The translations under genes and the position numbers were made by a program. Under the pieces are notes generated by a model. That model was not told where the DNA came from and did no database searches. It worked only from the letters and a program-made list of their open reading frames with translations. A stretch of DNA of 9,483 nt from Flavobacteriaceae bacterium. GTDB taxonomy: Bacteria > Bacteroidota > Bacteroidia > Flavobacteriales > Flavobacteriaceae. Positions 7,360 to 9,483 of the stretch are shown one piece after another (the stretch's first letter is position 1; each line of letters starts with the position of its first letter). Location of the stretch: positions 1 to 9,483 of the forward strand of contig JAENXB010000107.1 of the NCBI GenBank assembly GCA_016649785.1. Direction: 5' to 3'.

Positions 7360-7952
7360 GCGATATAGCCATAAACGGCAATAATAGTAAATAATAAATA
7401 CTGAAAACTGGTGAGGGTGAGCCCCTTATAAAAATAAAGCGGCACCGAAATAATATCACCTATGATCCAATAGATCCAGTTTTCAATTTTTTTGCGGGCC
7501 ATTAACCACATTCCCACAAAGAAAATCGCGGTAGTGAAAGTATCCACATAAGCGGTCCAGTTGGTCCATTTATCAAATAATTCATATACCGAATATACAA
7601 AAATCAGGGTGCCTAAAAAAATCAATGCTGCCAGGGTATGTTCCTTTTTCGTCATATAAGTAATGGGCGTAAAATGAACCGCATCTACTTTTCTGGTCCA
7701 GATATACCAGCCGTAAATACTCATAGAAAAATAGTAGGCATTGATCATCATATCACCCAAAAGCCCCCATTGCCAAAGCAAATACACAAAAATGAGGGTG
7801 CTTATAATTCCGGTGGGATATACCATGATATTTTCCTGTTTGGCATACCAAACAGACAAAAACCCAAAAATTACCGCAATTATCTCCAGAATTATAAAAA
7901 GGGTTTTATATCCGTAGTACTGCTCAAAAAAGAAATCAAAAATCGGCTGCAT
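7320..7952 (-). CDS. pnuC: PnuC-family vitamin transporter (nicotinamide riboside or thiamine)
   Basis: A 210-residue inner-membrane protein with about seven hydrophobic helices (roughly 17-35, 43-60, 65-84, 106-124, 138-152, 158-175 and 180-199), the PnuC architecture. Recognisable family stretches include YAKQENIMVYPTGIIS (36-51), NAYYFSMSIYGWYIW (71-85) and ENWIYWIIGDIISVPLYFYKG (157-177), with a WxxW-type pattern in the substrate path. PnuC proteins move the vitamin by facilitated diffusion and rely on intracellular phosphorylation to trap it, which fits the NadR-type kinase gene overlapping its 3' end. The upstream thiamine-binding-fold gene overlaps its start by 17 bp and raises the alternative of a PnuT (thiamine) function. 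The motifs do not decide between them. Confidence 0.87.
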   Translation of the reverse strand: MQPIFDFFFEQYYGYKTLFIILEIIAVIFGFLSVWYAKQENIMVYPTGIISTLIFVYLLWQWGLLGDMMINAYYFSMSIYGWYIWTRKVDAVHFTPITYMTKKEHTLAALIFLGTLIFVYSVYELFDKWTNWTAYVDTFTTAIFFVGMWLMARKKIENWIYWIIGDIISVPLYFYKGLTLTSFQYLLFTIIAVYGYIAWKKSLNKNLQPA

Positions 7953-8196
7953 AATCGCTTCGGTCAGATTTCACAATTTTCACATGGATCAATCCGCGGT
8001 CAATGGCTTCAAAAGCTGTTTTTATTTCCCTGGTAAGCAATTGCATCACCTGGTCATAATCGCCGTACACCTGGGTGCTTAGAGGATTTTCTTTTACGGT
8101 TAATCCGGAATTCCTGAGTTTTTTAATAAAATTGATGATAGCCGGTTCGTAATTATCCTGAATGGGCGTAAGAGTAAGTTCTACTGAAATTTTCAT
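7936..8196 (-). CDS. Thiamine-binding-fold protein (MTH1187/YkoF-like)
   Basis: An 86-residue protein with no signal peptide or membrane segment. It starts MKISVELTLTPIQDNYEP, followed by an amphipathic helix (INFIKKLRNSGL), a strand region (TVKENPLSTQVYGDYDQV) and a second helix ending GLIHVKIVKSD. This beta-alpha-beta ferredoxin-like pattern, with the typical NPLSTQVYGDYD loop, is that of the MTH1187/YkoF-related thiamine-binding domain (PF01910). It is slightly shorter than the usual ~100 residues. The protein probably binds thiamine or an HMP-like compound in the cytosol or acts as a regulator; direct evidence in Bacteroidota is lacking. It is first in the operon and overlaps the pnuC start by 17 bp. 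Its ATG is 16 bp from a copy of the dispersed repeat. Confidence 0.78.
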   Translation of the reverse strand: MKISVELTLTPIQDNYEPAIINFIKKLRNSGLTVKENPLSTQVYGDYDQVMQLLTREIKTAFEAIDRGLIHVKIVKSDRSDYAADF

Positions 8197-8211
8197 TTTA
8201 TAATTGTTTTA

Positions 8212-8228
8212 GCCACGAATGCACAAAT
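8212..8228 (+). repeat. Dispersed 17-bp repeat, copy 2 (GCCACGAATGCACAAAT)
   Basis: It lies between the candidate -7 box at 8244-8251 and the ATG at 8196, so it would be in the 5' leader of the operon mRNA. It is in the same orientation as the copies at 4726 and 8437 and inverted relative to 8396-8412, from which it differs by one base. Confidence 0.8.
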
Positions 8229-8243
8229 ATTTTATTTATTTAT

Positions 8244-8251
8244 CAAAGTTA
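8244..8251 (-). promoter_or_regulatory. Candidate -7 promoter box of the vitamin operon
   Basis: On the - strand this reads TAACTTTG, an exact TAnnTTTG match, about 48 bp before the operon's first ATG. It sits at the edge of the 7-bp tandem repeat, whose units (TAACTTC on this strand) are themselves near matches to the box. No clear -33 TTG was found at the expected spacing, since that position is occupied by repeat units. No TPP riboswitch motifs are visible in the short leader. Confidence 0.45.
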
Positions 8252-8293
8252 GGGATTTGAAGTTGGAAGTTAGAGATTAGAAGTTAGAAGTTT
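8245..8293 (+). repeat. Seven degenerate 7-bp tandem units (consensus GAAGTTA)
   Basis: Units with a strict 7-bp period run through 8245-8293. The clear ones are GAAGTTG (8259-8265), GAAGTTA (8266-8272), GAGATTA (8273-8279), GAAGTTA (8280-8286) and GAAGTTT (8287-8293). Two weaker units, AAAGTTA and GGGATTT, precede them. The array covers the upstream part of the probable promoter of the vitamin operon, where copy-number change could alter spacing of promoter elements. Confidence 0.75.
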
Positions 8294-8302
8294 GTCCTGT
8301 GA

Positions 8303-8389
8303 GCACTTTTCATTTATGATCCGTCTAATGAAAACGCGGGATTCTTCAGTATCGTTCAGAATATAAAAAAGCAGATTGAGGAAGAATAG
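8303..8389 (+). pseudogene. Possible 3' remnant of an unknown gene (28 codons plus stop)
   Basis: An open stretch with no start codon at its 5' end, bounded by TGA (8300-8302) and ending in TAG (8387-8389). Its translation has protein-like composition: ALFIYDPSNENAGFF, then an amphipathic SIVQNIKKQIEEE tail. I do not recognise the family. It could be the C-terminal end of a decayed gene caught between two inverted copies of the dispersed repeat, or a chance open frame, since 28 codons is short. There is no ribosome-binding site. Confidence 0.2.
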
Positions 8390-8395
8390 AAAATT

Positions 8396-8412
8396 ATTCG
8401 TGCATTCGTGGC
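8396..8412 (-). repeat. Dispersed 17-bp repeat, copy 3, inverted
   Basis: On the - strand this reads GCCACGAATGCACGAAT. It pairs with copy 4 (8437-8453) to form a stem with 16 of 17 matches and a 24-nt loop. It also forms the right end of an inverted pair with copy 2 (8212-8228), enclosing about 200 bp. No target-site duplication is seen beside either pair. Confidence 0.8.
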
Positions 8413-8436
8413 CATAAAAATTTAACGCAAAAATCT

Positions 8437-8453
8437 GCCACGAATGCACTAAT
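8437..8453 (+). repeat. Dispersed 17-bp repeat, copy 4 (GCCACGAATGCACTAAT)
   Basis: Identical to copy 1 at 4726-4742. With copy 3 it makes a hairpin 54-111 bp downstream of the GGGP synthase stop codon. On the - strand the hairpin is followed by only a weak T-rich stretch (AATAATTTTC), so a terminator or 3'-end-stabilising role is possible but not demonstrated. Confidence 0.8.
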
Positions 8454-8506
8454 GTTTTAATAGGGAATGGTTCAATTGAAATAAAACCACATTCAAGTTT
8501 TAATGT

Positions 8507-9211
8507 CTATAAAAAATCCCCGTTTTCAAAAGCGGTCCCGATCACCACCATATCTGCTCCGGCTTCATAGGATCTCCTTAGTTGTTGTTTGCTGTGGATG
8601 CCGCCACCCACAATCAGCGGAATATTTATCGCTTCTTTAACTGCCGAGATAATTTCTTCTGAAACCGAAATTTGAGCACCACTGCCCGCTTCGAGGTAAA
8701 TAAGTTTTTTTCCAGAAAATTGTCCTGCCAAAGCTGTGTTTACAATGGTTTCAACTTCTGTTTGAGGAATAGGCTTTGTATTGCTCACTCTTTGAACAGC
8801 ACTTTTATTCCCGCCATCAATTAAGATATAACCGGTGGGAATGATCTCCAATTTAGAATTGCGCAACTGAGAAACCGATTTCACCTGCTGTTCGATAAGA
8901 AATTCAGGGTTTCTTCCTGAAATCAGGCTTAAAAACAATATGGCGTCAGCGCTTTCGGTAATTTGGGAATGGTCTCCCGGAAATAGAATTACAGGTAAGT
9001 TGGTGCTCGCTTTAATCGCCTGAACGGTTGTTTCGGTCTTATATATTTTCACCGTGCTCCCACCCACAAAAATATGGGTGACATTTTCAGGTAAATTCAG
9101 AAGAAATGTTTCAGCTGATCTTTCCTCGAATTTATCGGGATCTATCAACACCGATAATAATTTTTCGCCTGAATGAACGGCTTCGGTAAGATCTTTATAA
9201 ATAAAAGACAT
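8507..9211 (-). CDS. Geranylgeranylglyceryl phosphate synthase (PcrB/GGGPS family, group II)
   Basis: A 234-residue TIM-barrel prenyltransferase that joins a long isoprenyl diphosphate to sn-glycerol-1-phosphate through an ether bond. Visible family motifs are IDPDK (23-27, Mg/diphosphate site), VGGST (49-53), FPGDHSQI (77-84), LSLISGRNPEFLI (94-106), YLEAGSGA (172-179), VGGGIHS (201-207) and the phosphate-binding VVIGTAFENG (222-231). Bacteroidota enzymes of this group are known to make GGGP, the archaeal-type lipid precursor, although the final product in these bacteria is unclear. Heptaprenyl specificity, as in Bacillus PcrB, cannot be ruled out by eye. The gene begins 9 bp after the phosphopantetheinyl transferase stop, so the two are co-transcribed from a promoter outside the window. 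Confidence 0.93.
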   Translation of the reverse strand: MSFIYKDLTEAVHSGEKLLSVLIDPDKFEERSAETFLLNLPENVTHIFVGGSTVKIYKTETTVQAIKASTNLPVILFPGDHSQITESADAILFLSLISGRNPEFLIEQQVKSVSQLRNSKLEIIPTGYILIDGGNKSAVQRVSNTKPIPQTEVETIVNTALAGQFSGKKLIYLEAGSGAQISVSEEIISAVKEAINIPLIVGGGIHSKQQLRRSYEAGADMVVIGTAFENGDFL

Positions 9212-9220
9212 TGATCGGGG

Positions 9221-9483
9221 TTAATTTGCGTTTACTTCGGTAGAACGTCTTGCGTAAACACAGGTGTATCCTTCAAATTCCAAAAAATTGAGGTCAAAAT
9301 GTGAAGTAGTTCCATTAAAATAAACTTCGCCTGTGGTTTTGGCTTCATCCAAATCAAAATTGGCAATATTGATGTGTTGTAAAAAGCTCAAACCGGGTTC
9401 TGCATATAATTTATAGATCGACTCCTTCGCGCCCCATACGATCGTCAATTTTCTGATTAATGCAGCTACATTGGCCAAAGTCC
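9221..9483 (-). CDS. 4'-phosphopantetheinyl transferase superfamily protein (partial, N-terminus outside)
   Basis: The C-terminal 87 or so residues of a gene entering from the right edge; the frame stays open to the end of the window, and the TTG at 9476-9478 is an internal leucine codon rather than a start. The stretch IVWGAKESIYKLY is the WxxKES/A signature that supplies the conserved Glu and Lys of Sfp-type transferases, which move phosphopantetheine from coenzyme A to a serine of acyl or peptidyl carrier proteins. The rest (YFNG, FEGYTCVYARR) resembles the usual terminal strands of the fold. It is upstream of and 9 bp from GGGP synthase, consistent with a lipid-related operon. The carrier protein target is not indicated. 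Confidence 0.82.
   Translation of the reverse strand, partial: TLANVAALIRKLTIVWGAKESIYKLYAEPGLSFLQHINIANFDLDEAKTTGEVYFNGTTSHFDLNFLEFEGYTCVYARRSTEVNAN

Noticed and set aside
7638..8036. 132-codon + strand frame opposite the pnuC gene
   Set aside because: Antisense shadow of a membrane protein gene with recognisable PnuC motifs; no domain of its own.
8197..8260. Possible TPP riboswitch before the thiamine-binding gene
   Set aside because: The leader is too short and lacks the CUGAGA and related conserved THI-box elements on either strand.
8212..8453. CRISPR array
   Set aside because: The repeats are 17 bp, in mixed orientation and unevenly spaced, with no cas genes nearby.
9471..9478. TTG (9476-9478) or ATG (9471) as the start of the phosphopantetheinyl transferase
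   Set aside because: The frame continues to the window end, and the family needs roughly another 100 residues upstream of the WGAKES motif.

Overview
The window looks like chromosomal DNA from a marine or soil flavobacterium (Bacteroidota, probably Flavobacteriaceae). The evidence is A+T-rich intergenic DNA, TAnnTTTG-type -7 boxes of the Bacteroidota sigma factor, a DUF4301 protein, a group II geranylgeranylglyceryl phosphate synthase, and the style of the two-component proteins. Genus cannot be fixed from sequence reading alone; protein resemblance suggests relatives of Gramella, Salegentibacter or Zunongwangia.

Left third (1-3960): a membrane-bound hybrid histidine kinase (+ strand; HisKA, HATPase, receiver and HPt domains) faces a sigma-54-dependent NtrC-type response regulator (- strand). 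Their 3' ends overlap by 11 bp. Together they can form a complete His-Asp-His-Asp phosphorelay ending at a sigma-54 activator. The kinase promoter region holds both a TAnnTTTG box and a good -24/-12 match, so feedback by the regulator is possible.

Middle (3960-4830): a long hairpin followed by a U-tract on the - strand terminates a small gene for a secreted PepSY-like protein. A gene-free stretch of about 410 bp follows, with one copy of a 17-bp dispersed repeat.

Right half (4832-8196): five - strand genes are packed with overlaps or a 3-bp gap. In order of transcription they encode a thiamine-binding-fold protein (MTH1187/YkoF type), a PnuC-family vitamin transporter, a NadR-type P-loop kinase, a DUF4301 protein with nucleotidyltransferase-like motifs, and the ribosome-rescue hydrolase ArfB. 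The first four look like a vitamin-salvage module that imports nicotinamide riboside or thiamine (or a relative) and phosphorylates it. The DUF4301 protein is the unexplained member.

8197-8506 is a repeat-rich intergenic stretch. It has three copies of the 17-bp repeat, two of them forming a hairpin, seven degenerate 7-bp tandem units overlapping the likely operon promoter, and a 28-codon possible gene remnant.

Right end (8507-9483): GGGP synthase, an archaeal-type ether-lipid enzyme, lies just downstream of a 4'-phosphopantetheinyl transferase gene that runs off the window. No mobile element, CRISPR array, rRNA or tRNA gene was seen. The most unusual items are the DUF4301-containing vitamin operon and the repeat cluster at its promoter.
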